This document shows positions 1 through 11,605 of a stretch of 64,000 nucleotides of DNA, one piece after another (within the stretch, counting starts at the first letter, position 1; each line of letters starts with the position of its first letter). Origin of the DNA: Calycina herbarum (taxonomy: Eukaryota; Ascomycota; Leotiomycetes; Helotiales; Pezizellaceae); assembly GCA_001414485.1 (NCBI GenBank), contig LLEY01000091.1, positions 62,001-126,000 on the forward strand, in the 5' to 3' direction. The notes under the pieces are model-generated. The model was not told the origin of the DNA. It did no database searches and saw nothing but the letters and a program-made list of their open reading frames with translations. A program made the position numbers and the translations under genes.

Positions 1-1
1 A

Positions 2-795
2 TTGATCGTCTTCATCCGAAACCGTCTAAAGTATGCTCTCAACGCTCGCGAGACCAAGGCCATTGTCATGCAACGCTTGATCAAGGTTGATGGCAAGGTC
101 CGTACCGATGCCACCTATCCAGCAGGCTTCATGGATGTCATCAGCATCGAGAAGACCGGCGAACACTTCCGTCTCGTCTACGACACCAAGGGTCGCTTCA
201 CCGTCCACCGAATCCAAGCCGAGGAGGCCGAATACAAGTTGGGCAAAGTCAAGAGAGTGCAATTGGGCAAGGGCGGAATCCCATTCTTGGTCACGCACGA
301 TGCTAGAACGTAAGTTCTGTCAGACATCATTCAGCCGTTGGTCCAAGCTTTGGTCGATTTATGTCGATTTTATATCGAAAGATTGGAGCTAGATCAACGG
401 TTGCTATAAATCCCTCCAGAAATGCTGACAGTTTTTTCTCATCTAGTATCCGTTACCCTGACCCATCCATCAAGGTCAACGATACTGTCAAGATTGATCT
501 CGCTACCGGAAAGATCACCGAGTACATCAAGTTCGACACTGGAGTCATCGCCATGGTCACTGGTGGTCGTAACATGGGTCGTGTTGGTGTTATCACTCAC
601 CGTGAGCGTCACGACGGAGGTTTCAACATTGTCCACATCAAAGATGCCATAGACAACTCATTCGCAACCCGTGAAGGCAACGTTTTCGTTATCGGTTCAG
701 AGAAGCCATGGATTTCCCTACCAAAGGGTAAGGGTGTTAAGCTCACCATCGCCGAGGAGAGAGATCGCAGACGTGCACAGGCTATTGCTAGCTAA
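2..795 (+). CDS. RPS4: 40S ribosomal protein S4 (eS4), 5'-truncated by the window edge
   Basis: Structural protein of the small ribosomal subunit in the cytosol. Exons are 2-309 and 447-795. The intron 310-446 starts GTAAGT and ends TCTAG, and it rejoins the frame as ...HDART-IRYPDP, a hallmark of eS4. About 218 residues are visible of a family length near 261, so roughly the first 43 lie outside the window; the first visible codon is an internal Leu, not a start. Domains in order are an S4-type RNA-binding segment ([20 protein letters not shown]), the central eS4 domain, and a KOW-like segment ([14 protein letters not shown]) towards the C-terminus, ending in the conserved [15 protein letters not shown]. 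The stop is TAA at 793-795. Identification is by sequence conservation and is essentially certain. Nothing odd is seen. Confidence 0.97.
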
Positions 796-2818
796 ATGTG
801 CATTTCTGTTTGGGTTCAAGAATGGTCATGATATGGCGTATTGGGTTTTGCTTCTGTGCACGGATTTGCGCAAAAAATATGCAGATAGCGGCATAGTAAA
901 CCAATCCTATCAAATGTAAAAAGCATACTTGTCCCATTTTCTGTGCAATTATCATTTCTCAATTTCATGAGAACTGAACTGTGTTTCGAGTTCAGGTATG
1001 TATCAGTCCCCTAGGAAATGAAAACAGCCAAAAAGCAAAAGCACGCCAGCTTTAGGAGAGTATCGGTAAATGCCCCATGGCTTAGATACGAAGTGACCCC
1101 CCATTCATGATCCCTGCCTGTTGAAAATTGATGTGAAAGGCTGGTAGGCTAATGCAGCAGGCAAGCCTCGAATACGTTTTTCGGCCCTCTTACCGTCACG
1201 CGGCTGTTATCCTTGGTAGACAGCGACCTGTACTCGTACAGGCCCTGAAAATCAGCAATATGGTGGTTCCAATGAAGGTAGTGGTTTTAAGGGCGGTGTC
1301 GATCCCATCATCCCACCGACCAGGCTTTCAGATTGTCGTACCGTAGGGCGTTTTGATGTCAGTGTATTTCCGTGAGGTAATGGCAACGGCAGGCGGAACA
1401 AATTTGAATAATGTACACGGGGAATTGAGGGGTCTGCCGTGAGGGGAAGGAGACCTCGTGCACGCTTGGACGTGAGGAGAAGTTGGTGGTTTGATGGCTG
1501 AGTTGGAGTAGTCGGGGTTAGTATGACTGTCATATTGACGGTTTGGGCTAGATGCTCTGCTGGTCTTGGGGGGTATTGCATAAAACGATTCGGTTTGGAC
1601 GTGGCAGGTGAGAGGAAGAAGTTTTTTTCTTGTGTGTGTGTGCTCTGTGGTGTGTAAGAGTTTAGTATTACCATTCCCTTGCTGGTGATACGGACCCTTA
1701 CTCAGGAGGAATCTTCAGGACCTGGACAACAACGGCATTCATTGAGGGGAGGCTGGAGGGGCTTGAGGAGGGCTTGCATGGAGACATGCGGCCACAACGA
1801 TGGATGGTGACAACGGTGGCGTGGGGTAACACGATGACTTTTTATTTACGTGTGGTGTAAGGAGGACAATCTTCTTTTCTCGTACGAATAGGACAAGATG
1901 GTGGCTTGAAGGGGCAGATGCAAATCTTGGATACAGCCTTCCAGGTTGGGCCACCAAAGGGACAAGCGTAGAAGCGAGAAGGGGAAAGGGAAAAAAGAGA
2001 CGAAGGGAAAACGTGGGATGATTAGAATTGAGACACGAGCACGAGACAAAGAAGCACATACATACATGTAAGCAAGTATTCAACCAGGAATCGGGTGAGT
2101 GTGTGCTCCCCCGGTCATTGGAATATTTGTTTGGGAATACAGGCAGCGCTCTCCTCGGATCGCCTACATCGCCTCCATCGCGTATGGACGAATTTCAGTT
2201 GAGCTGTCAAATTGGACTGTGAGATGGGGGGCGCCACGATCGAGGAGATGGATTCCTTCCGGATCCACCTAGTACAAGCCCGCTGGGAGGAGAGAAATAT
2301 AAAGAGAGACTGTACCCCTACTCGGTTTGCGTGATGAAGGTCAGACCAAATCACCAAATCACCAAGACTCGAGGGGAAAGCCATGAACAACGCATTGTAA
2401 GAAGCGAGACGCAGACAACAGAGCAAGGTTAAACTACTTCGTCAAAGGCAAACCACGAAGGCGGCAAAGAACAGCAAGACTGGCAAAGGAGCTGGCCACG
2501 ACGACGGAAATCCAAAGGTGAATAAAGCCTTCTCCCCACTCCTGGTTCGAACCCCTCTTCACCCCTTCTCAGCTTCCTTCCTCGGCAATTGCGAATCCAA
2601 CCTAGCCCATCTTCGGTCTGGGTGGGTACTGACAACTTCCTTTCTAGACATCGAGAATAATAATCCGTTCGTTGGGTATTTTCGAGGCCCTCACAAAATT
2701 TCTCTCCAAGAAGTCCGGTTACACTCGGATGACACAATAAATCGGTGGTTGACCTACATACAATTGGTGGTGTACAAGTCGTACCCGGTCCGGATTTGGT
2801 CCTCGTTCGCATCGCAAT
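796..2818. other. Intergenic region between RPS4 and DLD1
   Basis: Contains the RPS4 3' flank and the 5' flank of the D-lactate dehydrogenase gene. Small open frames occur on both strands (for example 1252-1674 minus and 2429-2812 minus), but their translations are low-complexity or unrecognisable and lack conserved domains. I see no RNA gene. A GGTTCGAACCC string at 2544-2554 resembles a tRNA B box but no tRNA fold surrounds it. Confidence 0.6.
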
Positions 2819-5091
2819 ATGTCGACCTGCATGAATTCGGCCAGGTGCGTTCCGACGAGGGGGCTCGCTTCCAGAAGATTTCCCATTCGGACCGCCACTA
2901 CGACGCTGACCCCCTCAAATCGCAACGGCATTCGATGGACCAGCTCGCGACCAGATAGCGTCCTTAGAAGAAGTAGCGGAGAGCCCGTTCCTTCATTGCG
3001 GCGCCCAATAAGAGCGCAGAGACAGCGCACAAGCTCATGGACGACCCCCAAAGTTTTAAGCTTGCTGGCGACGACGGGACTACTGGGGTGGGGATTAGCT
3101 ACGTTCCAGGCTGAGGAGAGGAAAGTGAAGGAACGGGAGTATTCGAATAAGACAAAATTCGTGGAGCCTTCTTATGCGAGTTTGAAGAATATGGAAGATG
3201 TAAGTTGAGTTGTTTGTGGTCAATTGTTCCGAGAGGCTTTTCCCCCCATCAAGAATATTGATTTTTATGTGATGGAAACTTCAACATGCCGGAGATAGAT
3301 ATCATATGTTGTGTCAGGGGAGAGATCACAACGGTATCTACCGTATACCTGATCCCAGGCTAGTGGCCTGACGGCCAAATCAATATTCCATGGGATGGTA
3401 CTGGCGAATCATAAAAAAGAAACGATAAGGGTAGGAGATTTGGTTTACTTGAATTAACTCACGCAAACCCGATTTTCCTATCTTTGAAGCAATATAGCTG
3501 TCTTCTCAGCTTACCTAGTCCCATATAAAATTTCTTTTACATTTGATTATTGGCTAACCCACCAATTTAGGCGATCAGAGAAATTCGCCATGCCACAGGC
3601 GACGAAGACACAATATCCACGGACCCAGAAGATCTGAAAGCACACGGCTATTCAGAATGGTCATCCTCCAACATCGAAGGTCTCCCAGTGGCTGTAGCCT
3701 ATCCAAAGAACACCGTGGAAGTCTCGTCAATTGCCAAAATATGTTGCAAATACCGAGTCCCCATCATCCCGTTCTCAGGAGGAACAAGTCTCGAAGGCAA
3801 CTTTTCCGCTCCATATGGAGGCGTCAGTGTCGATTTTGCCTTCATGGATCAAATCGTAAAATTCAATGAAGAGGATATGGATATCGTAGTCCAACCTTCG
3901 GTTTCTTGGATGGATCTGAACGCAGAGCTTGCGAGACGGCAATCTGGACTCTTTTTCCCTGTTGATCCTGGACCAAGTGCTAAGATTGGGGGAATGGTAG
4001 GTACGAATTGTTCGGGAACGAATGCTGTTCGATATGGTACTATGAAAGATTGGGTTATCAATTTGACAGTTGTCCTTGCTGATGGAACTGTTATCAAAAC
4101 GAAGAGGAGGCCAAGAAAGACTTCGGCGGGCTATAATCTCAACAGTTTGTTTGTTGGTTCTGAAGGTACACTTGGTAAGTTAACTTCTCGTCGCCATATG
4201 ATGGATTTGTGGAATGATTTTTGGGCAAACTAACTCTGGTATCAGGTCTGGTCACCGAAATTACACTCAAATTAGCAGTCGTTCCACAAGAATTCTCCGT
4301 CGCCGTCGTCACTTTCCCCTCCATCCGAGACGCTGCCAGCGCCGCAGCAGGAGTCATGCGAGCAGGCGTCCAAGTAGCAGCAATGGAAATCATGGACGAA
4401 GTCCAAATGAAAGTCGTAAACATATCTGGCTCAACATCACCCCGAAAATGGAAAGAGCTCCCAACACTCTTCTTCAAATTCAGCGGGACGAAAGCTTCTG
4501 TTAAAGAAAACATACAAATGGTCGGAGCAATTGCTAAAGCTCATCGAGGAGGGGATTTCGAATTCGCTAAAGATGCTCGAGAGCAGAAACTACTTTGGAG
4601 TGCTAGGAAGGAAAGTCTTTGGTCTATGTTGGCCATGAGGAAAGAGGGCAATGAGGTTTGGAGTACGGATGTTGCTGTTCCGTTCTCGAGATTGGCGGAT
4701 ATTATTGAGATTAGTAAGAAAGAGATGGATGATTTGGGGTTATTTGCTAGTATCTTGGGTCATATTGGGGATGGGAATTTCCATGAGAGCATCCTCTATG
4801 ATCGCAATGTTGCTGGGGAGAGGGAGAAAGTGGAGAAATGTGTGAAGAATATGGTGAATCGAGCTTTGGAGATGGAAGGGACTTGCACGGTATGTTTTTT
4901 TCTCTACAAGCGATTATCTTTTTGCTCGTTCTGACATGGAATAGGGAGAACATGGTATTGGAATCGGCAAGAAAGAAGCTCTGTTGATGGAGGTTGGTCA
5001 TGATACTCTTGGCGTCATGAAATCCATCAAACAAGCTCTCGATCCGCATTGGATTATGAATCCTGGTAAAATCATGGATATTCCTTCCTAG
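2819..5091 (+). CDS. DLD1: D-lactate dehydrogenase (cytochrome), mitochondrial
   Basis: FAD flavoprotein that oxidises D-lactate to pyruvate and passes electrons to cytochrome c at the inner mitochondrial membrane. Exons are 2819-3199, 3571-4174, 4246-4889 and 4945-5091. All junctions are GT-AG and in phase, giving 591 residues, close to yeast Dld1 (587). The N-terminus (about 80 residues) is rich in Arg/Ser/Thr, as in mitochondrial targeting peptides, and is followed by a short hydrophobic stretch (VLSLLATTGLLGWGLATF) that could anchor it. The FAD_binding_4 domain follows (PIIPFSGGTSLEGN, then GGMVGTNCSGTNAVRYG, then GSEGTLGLVTE). The FAD-oxidase C-terminal domain includes ILGHIGDGNFHE and ends with GEHGIGIGKK and a closing NPGKIMDI. 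The first intron is 371 bases, long for this window. Glycolate oxidase-type relatives share the fold, but the layout fits D-LDH best. Confidence 0.93.
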
Positions 5092-6638
5092 ATTTCCATA
5101 CTTTTGACATCTCAAGCTGGGCAAAATTTGACTCAAGTTTCGAAAGAAGTTATCATCGGGATCTGGACACGGACTGCATTACTGGGTAGCATATTGGGAA
5201 TGCATACATACACGAAAACCATCTGGGTTCTGGAGAAGGCGGGAAGGGAGAGGGTATTTACATTTCAGGCTCCGTGTGGTTAGGGGATGGTTAGGTATTA
5301 ATTTCTAGATTTCATCCTCACGGATGAGCAAAGCATTGGGAAAAGATGCATTTGCATTGGGGGGGTCATTTTTTATGATTTGCTTTCTAGTTTTGGGAAC
5401 CAAAATTGACCACTTTTCTCCCTTCCTCCTCTTCAGACTAGGTTTCTGTGATATGACTACTTGTACCAAGTATATACCCAGGTGTCAAAACAAAATTTTC
5501 TGGCCTCGATCCTCGCTTAACCAACCTAAGCCCGTCTTAGAAGGTATCATATTGTGGCGTATTTAACATTTTCCCATCTCGTTCACAGCACGGTGGTGGA
5601 ACGAGACGAAACGAAGAGCTTGGTGCTGGAGGTGGTGTATTTTCTTTCCAGAAACGAAGGAAACAAGGAAAACAAAAAGCCCTGGTCCGGTATGTCCGTA
5701 GGATCAACAGCCTAGACAGGGATGAAACCCAAAAGAATGGTTTCGGTACGCCACTTGGTGTGCCACGTTTGGATTCCATGCTGGAATTTTGTTTTCTTTT
5801 TTTGTTTAGCGGGAATTTATTTGGCGGTCTGTACCTTGGGCTCTGAGTGTATTTTTAGGTAAAGTTCTTGCCGTTCTTCTTTCTTGCTCTTAGATGAAGC
5901 GGTGAGGAGAATTGGGTAGCAGTGGTGAGGATGTACATTGAAATGGGGGGTGTCTAAACGGTGTAGGTACGGTACCCCCACGCTATCAAATACAAGCTAG
6001 GGTTCTTATTTCAGAGATGCAGAGGCTAATGGGCTGGCCACGAAGAGATGCCATAATTGAGGCCAACTGGGGAAAGAGAAAAGTGGCAGTGGGGTATGTC
6101 ACTTCGTGGGGGTGGGAACAACCCCACATTTTAGAGAGACAAACTGACTGATATCATCTGGGCCGGGTACTTGTGAGTGATGTAAGTAGGGTTGTGTCAC
6201 GTAAGGTTGTCAACTTGGGTTGCTCACTCTAGCGGTCTAGAGTGAGGTATGCCGGTGAATCTTCTCGAGTGTAGGAGCGGGAGTGGAGTGAGGAAAACTT
6301 GAGGAAGGTAGAGCGAGGATTGTGCGAACCTTATTATATTATCCGAGAAGCTTAGAAGACCAGGAACTCAGTTTCTTAATTCTCCTAACCCATCTCGAAC
6401 AATAAACTTGATTGTTCATAATATATGAAACAACAGAGGGGCGTTCAAAAAATAGATACAGAAATTGTAACCATTACTCATTTTGCGTCTTGAAAAATAG
6501 ACAAAAATATATATCAAACGCCTTATAAACATGCTTCTAAAACCGTACTTTACAAACATCTCATTTCGTACATATAGAAAAGGCCTCTCTCGTGACCAGA
6601 TCCATTTATCGGTCTATGTACACCCGTTACACCTATTG
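5092..6638. other. Convergent 3' intergenic region
   Basis: Lies between the stop codons of DLD1 (plus) and the reductase-like gene (minus), so it should hold both 3' UTRs. The bases around 6380-6640 are AT-rich. Small ORFs (5324-5566, 5537-5779) have no recognisable domain. No gene or repeat is seen. Confidence 0.6.
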
Positions 6639-8498
6639 TTAACCCTTATTTTCACGCCCAGCCTGTTCGGCATCAGGAACCACTGGTATATACGCGTTCT
6701 GCTCGCGACTGATAATCATCTGCTTCGCCTGAACCAAAGAAAGCATCATCTTATTGAGGGGACACGGAGCCCCCAATTCTTCCGCCCGACGAACGAAGTA
6801 TCCATTGTAGAACTCAACTCCTGTTCTAGCACCTCTTCTGATAGCGTTCAACATGTCGGATTTGTTCGTTCCCGTTTTGGTAATGACATTTCGGAGCCTG
6901 CTTTGAATAACCTGAGGCCTGAAATGCGATTTGGCCTCACGTTGAGAGATTTCAGGCATCAATCGAATGATGACGGATATTTCATCTATTAATTGTTCTT
7001 TGACTTGGCGAATGCTATGGTTGAGCAAAAGTTGATCGTTGGAACAGTCAAACATGACAGTTAAAGGACCGATGATTGAGTTGATTATGGTGTTATCCAA
7101 AACTTCTTCGAAAAACATCTGTCGATTGAGGGACCGAGCATGGAGGTTCGAAGCTCGTGTTAGAATTCTCATCATCTGACTGTATTGATTGACACCCCAA
7201 ACCAATTTCTTTTCTTGGTTTGTCATTCCTTTCCGGGGTTCTTGTTCGGAGTTGACTGAAGAAATTGATTCTCGCGGCGCGTTTGTACAAATAAGGTCCC
7301 CAACCTCCCTCTCAATCACGTTAAACTCCTTTTCCGTCTCATAAATCTTATGGGATATACTAGCCATGGTGTACTTGGGTCTTCTTTTTGGATCTGTAAA
7401 GATTTTGGAGTTGACTTCGTCAATCAAGCCAACGCCACCATCCCTCAAGAAGCAAACTGTGGAAGATGAGTTGAGACGATGAGAAATTGAACGGAGTGCT
7501 GGTATCGTAGAATGTGCCGTAGTAGTGACCATCAAGTTGTCAATGATACTCCTCGGTGGTTCGATTTGTCGAAGGGTTGGTCGACCACCAACAATTTCTT
7601 CATGGTCCGTGAACGTGTAGTTTGAAGTTAATTCCACATTAAATCCGGACTGCACGTTCACCTTTCCATCCCTCCATACCCCTATAGCAGAGCCTTCTTC
7701 GTACCACTGTTTTAAGAGGTAAGGGCGATGAATTAATAGAGTGACAGAAGGGGGGTGTGGTATTGCCGCTAGGGAATGAGCGATGTATTTGCCAACCCTA
7801 TCTAAACCAAGGATACAAATGTTTGGCGGTTTGGGTAGCTCAGTGGTAACATCAACAGCTGATTGAGTGATCGTTTCTGCCTTGGCAACCTCTTCCAACT
7901 TAAGCTGTGGTTCCATATGTATTTTTGTGATTATTTCCTCTTCCTTGGGTGGAGTCTCATTGGAAAGTCCAGCATCTGCAGCGGAGTTTGTCACTGTTCG
8001 TTCTCCTTCGGTCCTGACAGGCTCCCTTTTTGTGGTCTCGACTTTCACGACTGCCTGGCTGAATGTTTCCTCTACTTTCCTCACGGGTTCTTCAGAGGGA
8101 ACCTCCGTCTCCATAGATCGTTGACTGATTTCTTGATCCTCAGAAATCCTCTTTCTCGTCTTGATTTCGGGAGTGGAGATCGGTAACTCGTTCGGCATGG
8201 CAATTCCAATATCCTTCAGCGGTAAAACTTCTGAATTTTGAGGTTGAGTGGAGTTTTGTATATTGAGAAATTTGGTGTCCTTTCGGTTTAAATTCTTCTT
8301 CAGTAGAGGTTCCTGGGCAACCTTCTTCTTTGATGGTCGTGGTGAAGGGCGTTGTACGGGCATCCATATCTTAACATTTTCCCTCTTCAAACGCCCTGGC
8401 AGGCCTTCTCTAATTAATCTTTCTGGAAAGCCATCCACAAAGGGTATATCCTCAACAATTGGCGTTCGTCTTCTCACAGGGCCATATTCCCCATACAT
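6639..8498 (-). CDS. Ketopantoate reductase (ApbA/PanE)-fold protein, N-terminus uncertain
   Basis: The 3' two-thirds encodes a Rossmann NAD(P)-binding domain (ICILGLDRVGKYIAHSLA at about residue 225) followed by an all-helical ketopantoate-reductase C-terminal domain (for example RQMFFEEVLDNTIINSIIGP). Before it is a 220-residue hydrophilic, Lys/Glu/Pro-rich region that looks disordered. The first in-frame ATG is at 8498, giving 619 residues. The open frame continues upstream without ATG to a GTG at 8666. A possible intron at 8550-8662 would link it to an Arg-rich upstream exon resembling a mitochondrial presequence (frame of 8663-8849), but that exon also lacks an in-frame ATG. The Rossmann loop is GLDRVG rather than classic GxGxxG, so catalytic 2-dehydropantoate reduction is not assured. 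Fungal mitochondrial paralogues with non-enzymatic roles are an alternative. Confidence 0.75.
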   Translation of the reverse strand: MYGEYGPVRRRTPIVEDIPFVDGFPERLIREGLPGRLKRENVKIWMPVQRPSPRPSKKKVAQEPLLKKNLNRKDTKFLNIQNSTQPQNSEVLPLKDIGIAMPNELPISTPEIKTRKRISEDQEISQRSMETEVPSEEPVRKVEETFSQAVVKVETTKREPVRTEGERTVTNSAADAGLSNETPPKEEEIITKIHMEPQLKLEEVAKAETITQSAVDVTTELPKPPNICILGLDRVGKYIAHSLAAIPHPPSVTLLIHRPYLLKQWYEEGSAIGVWRDGKVNVQSGFNVELTSNYTFTDHEEIVGGRPTLRQIEPPRSIIDNLMVTTTAHSTIPALRSISHRLNSSSTVCFLRDGGVGLIDEVNSKIFTDPKRRPKYTMASISHKIYETEKEFNVIEREVGDLICTNAPRESISSVNSEQEPRKGMTNQEKKLVWGVNQYSQMMRILTRASNLHARSLNRQMFFEEVLDNTIINSIIGPLTVMFDCSNDQLLLNHSIRQVKEQLIDEISVIIRLMPEISQREAKSHFRPQVIQSRLRNVITKTGTNKSDMLNAIRRGARTGVEFYNGYFVRRAEELGAPCPLNKMMLSLVQAKQMIISREQNAYIPVVPDAEQAGRENKG

Positions 8499-9268
8499 TC
8501 GTCGGGTCTCCTGCGTAAAGCTAGTTCTTCCCGTTCCGCTTGCCACAGACTTCCTCCGTGGCCACCAGTAAGTCCCAAATCGCGAGCAAGACAATTGTAT
8601 GGCCACCCGGCCCGCATATATGTTATCGCAGTACCATGGTTGATTTCGGGGTATTCGATTACACACCCGCAGTAGCGGACGGCCGCAAGTTGGGGGAGAC
8701 AGGATGAAGGATTCTTAGTCTTTATCGGAACCAACTCATGGCATAAGATTTCCAGACTGCGCGCTGGCAGGACTCGTCGTGCCGTATCAGGTAAAAGTCG
8801 TATGTCGAACCATGCAGACGACAAATCGAGAGCCCTCAGGGGGCAAACCAACTACGAATTGGATATCTTTGAAAAAGGAGGCGTAAAGGTCGATGCGCGT
8901 CGGCCGTCAGCAAAGAATGTGCTTTGTACAGAAGAAAAGGTAGAGAATACACGAATGGTCGAAGTCGAAGTCGAGGTCGAGTTTGAGTGGCAAGATTAAG
9001 CAACCAGAAATGTACAGATAATGGTCTAGAAAAGAAGATGTTCACCCTGCTGTTGGAGGCGACGATAAAATCTCCCAGAAATCCCGACCAAGAACCCTGC
9101 GCGACTGAATAAATTCATAATCCCTGTACACTACTTCCTAGGCTTTGCTGAGTAATATCTGCAGCCTGATTCCACGATTTTCAGCCTCGTCAAAAAGTTC
9201 AATCCTTTATCGCAAAAGGCTGTGCACCCAGACGCAAGATACAACCAACACCACCATACTCTGCCAAA
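8499..9268. other. Divergent promoter region between the reductase-like gene and LRP1
   Basis: 770 bases separate two divergently transcribed genes. The left part probably includes the real 5' exon(s) of the reductase-like gene (see 8550-8849). The plus-strand frame 8802-8999 ends in a run of Glu/Val codons from a GTCGAAGTCGAG-type repeat and is not a convincing gene. No other feature is seen. Confidence 0.55.
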
Positions 9269-10118
9269 ATGGACTCCTCAAAGGTTTTGTCTCTCGTAGA
9301 CCAACTCGACGATGAGATTGACGTTCTGGAAGAAGCAATAGCGCCATTGATCAAGACTGCTCTGTCAGAAACCACCTCAAAATTGCCTCTACTGGACAAA
9401 GCCAAGCTATATGTCCTAGTCACCTATGCCATTGAGTCCATGCTATTCTGTGAGTTAGATGAGGTGATAGCTTCAATCTTAACTTTCTAATCACTATATA
9501 GCCTACCTGCGATTAAATGGAGTTAAAGCGCGAGAGCACCCAGTCTTCAAAGAACTCACCAGAGTCAAGCAATACTTTGACAAGATCAAGAATACTCAAC
9601 CACCTGCGCCAAGGACATCAACTCTTGACAAGGCTGCGGCCGCAAGATTCATCAATCCAGGACTTGTACGTCTAACTTGCTAGTCGTGCCATTTGAGCTT
9701 TAATGATTGACTAACTCATCAATAGCAAGCTGCTGAAAAAGAAGCCTTGAAGCAAGCAGAGGCCAGGGCTAAACAACGAGCACGAGCACACATCAAATTC
9801 GATGAATTAAACAAGGAAATAGCAGGTAGGGAGAACGCGAAGAAACGAAAGGGCGACACATCTGAAGATGTTGCGGCGGACGAGGACGATTCATCATCTG
9901 AGGAATCATCCGACGAAACCCCAGCTGTTAAAGAAACTCCTGTTGTGGCGGAACCAGCAAAACACTCTAGAAAGAAGCGGAAGGTGGAGTCCAAGTCGCC
10001 TTCTAGCGGTTTGACATCGAGTCCATCGAGCTCAACTGAGAAGAAGCCAACCGAGAAGAAGCCGAAGGCCAAAAAGAAGAACAAGAAGTCAAAAAAGGGA
10101 AAAGGAAAGGCAGCATAG
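9269..10118 (+). CDS. LRP1: Nuclear exosome cofactor Lrp1/Rrp47 (C1D family)
   Basis: Sas10/Utp3/C1D-family protein that partners Rrp6 in the nuclear exosome for 3' processing of rRNA and snoRNA. Exons are 9269-9449, 9502-9665 and 9726-10118; the introns of 52 and 60 bases start GTGAGT and GTACGT. The product is 245 residues. Residues about 8-90 form the helical C1D domain, including LVTYAIESMLFSYLRLNG across the first splice and HPVFKELTRVKQYFDKIK. The rest is a charged tail: an acidic Ser/Glu/Asp run, then strongly basic Lys clusters (KKPKAKKKNKKSKKGKGKAA) suited to RNA binding and nuclear localisation. The length and the basic tail match fungal Lrp1. A second Sas10/C1D protein such as Lcp5 is less likely because that family is longer. 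Confidence 0.9.
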
Positions 10119-10815
10119 AGATGTGAATCAGGGTCTCCACAGCTCGAAAGATGGCGTTAGGGAGAAGTACCAAGGAGCATAAAAGTCCATATTTGCATAG
10201 CGTTGGCGTTTGGAACGAGGGGAATATTAGGAATGATTTGGTACGAGAGTGGGATTTGTATCTGCGTCGAATCATCCGGTCTCACTTCACATCAGAAATT
10301 ATGAAAATAGCAAGACTCTAACCAATGAGATTGTACTAGAATATCAACGATTTGAGCATCAACCTATTCTTATGGAAATCTAATAACATAGACCAGTAAT
10401 CTAACTTTTATGGAATCGAACATGTTTCTCAATTCTCGGGGAATGAAGATAGTTCCCGAGTATTGAGTACTTAGACACTTGGCTCACAAAGATAGAATAA
10501 CACAAGTTAGTGATTCAAACTTGATGCTACGGAGAGAAAATATCATGTTAATTGAAGACTCGTTTACTAGACAGCCCCTTTTCATTCCCGCTTAAAGTGA
10601 AGAATCGAGAATGTCCTAGAATTCACTCGCTCTAAACCAATCACAGCTCCTCAATTCGATGACCCGCTTAACGCCGAAGCCGAGCCGCGATGTTGACCCG
10701 TCCGGGGGAATTTCTTCTCCATTACCTTACCCTAACATCACCAACTACTATTCAAACCTCCATCTCTCTACCCAAATCTACACCTCCCAAACAAACCCAC
10801 AATCTCTCAATAACT
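10119..10815. other. Intergenic region, LRP1 3' end and MIX17 promoter
   Basis: About 700 bases holding the LRP1 3' flank and the 5' flank of the CHCH gene. The stretch 10740-10815 is C/T/A-rich and G-poor, typical of a fungal 5' leader. No gene or repeat is recognised. Confidence 0.6.
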
Positions 10816-11413
10816 ATGCCTCGTCAAGGAAGATCTGGAGGTGGCCGAGCTCCTGCCCGCCCATCCGTTGCCCCTCAAAGACCAGCACCCCAGAAGCAAC
10901 AGACTCGCCCTGCGACAACTTCAGCATACCCTCCTACCAACACACAACAACCTCATCCACCTGCCGCCGCGGCCCCAGCTCCTCCAGCTGCATCCGCTGG
11001 TCCAGGCTTATTCGGTCAGATGGCTAGCACAGCTGCGTAAGTGATGTCGGGAGTTCTAGACAAGGAGGAATACTAATTGCAAAACAGTGGTGTTGCCATC
11101 GGATCTTCAGTAGGACACGCAATCGGAGGGTTCTTTGGTGGCGGATCAAGTGCACCTACTGCCGCAGAGCCACAACAAAACGCTGTTGCCGCTCAGGGAA
11201 ACCAACAAGATCAGAGTAACTGGGGCCAAAGAAGCTGCGAGACGGACGCAAAGCAGTTCACCAAGTGCTTAGATGATAACCAGGGCAACATGCAAATCTG
11301 TGGATGGTATTTGGAGCAATTGGTAAGTTATCCGGAGTTGCTGCTTTTTGGGATTACTCTAACTCAAATTCTTTACTTAGAAAGCTTGTCAATCCGCCGC
11401 CAGCCAGTACTAA
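10816..11413 (+). CDS. MIX17: Mix17/CHCHD2-like twin-CX9C mitochondrial protein
   Basis: Small intermembrane-space protein of the CHCHD2/CHCHD10 family. Exons are 10816-11036, 11088-11322 and 11381-11413; introns of 51 and 58 bases both start GTAAGT. The product is 162 residues. The N-terminus (1-70) is Arg-, Pro-, Gln- and Ala-rich, like a weak targeting region. Next comes a Gly-rich hydrophobic segment (AIGSSVGHAIGGFFGGG), characteristic of this family. The CHCH domain has CETDAKQFTKC (CX9C) and CGWYLEQLKAC (CX9C); the second pair is completed only by the tiny last exon, which supports the splice model. The cysteines are expected to be oxidised by the Mia40 import pathway. The gene is convergent with the methyltransferase, with 192 bases between stops. 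Confidence 0.92.
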
Positions 11414-11605
11414 AAAAGTGTCATTTACCGAATCGCATAGGGAGGGCGTACAACAGCATAACTCAGCATTTGGCAGGGACGCGAAGCTTGTAAAATAGTC
11501 TGCAACAGGAGTCGAAAACCCCACTCTGATGCATTAATTCCAGAGATTGTTTGTTTTTACCTGGAAACTTTTCCTCGCTGCTTTTTTCGTGTTTACTTTC
11601 CCAGT

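Noticed and set aside
1252..1674. 140-codon minus-strand frame after RPS4
   Set aside because: Low-complexity Pro/Thr/Ser translation and no homology signal; probably UTR or intergenic.
2544..2554. tRNA B-box-like GGTTCGAACCC
   Set aside because: The flanking bases do not form a T stem or cloverleaf on either strand.
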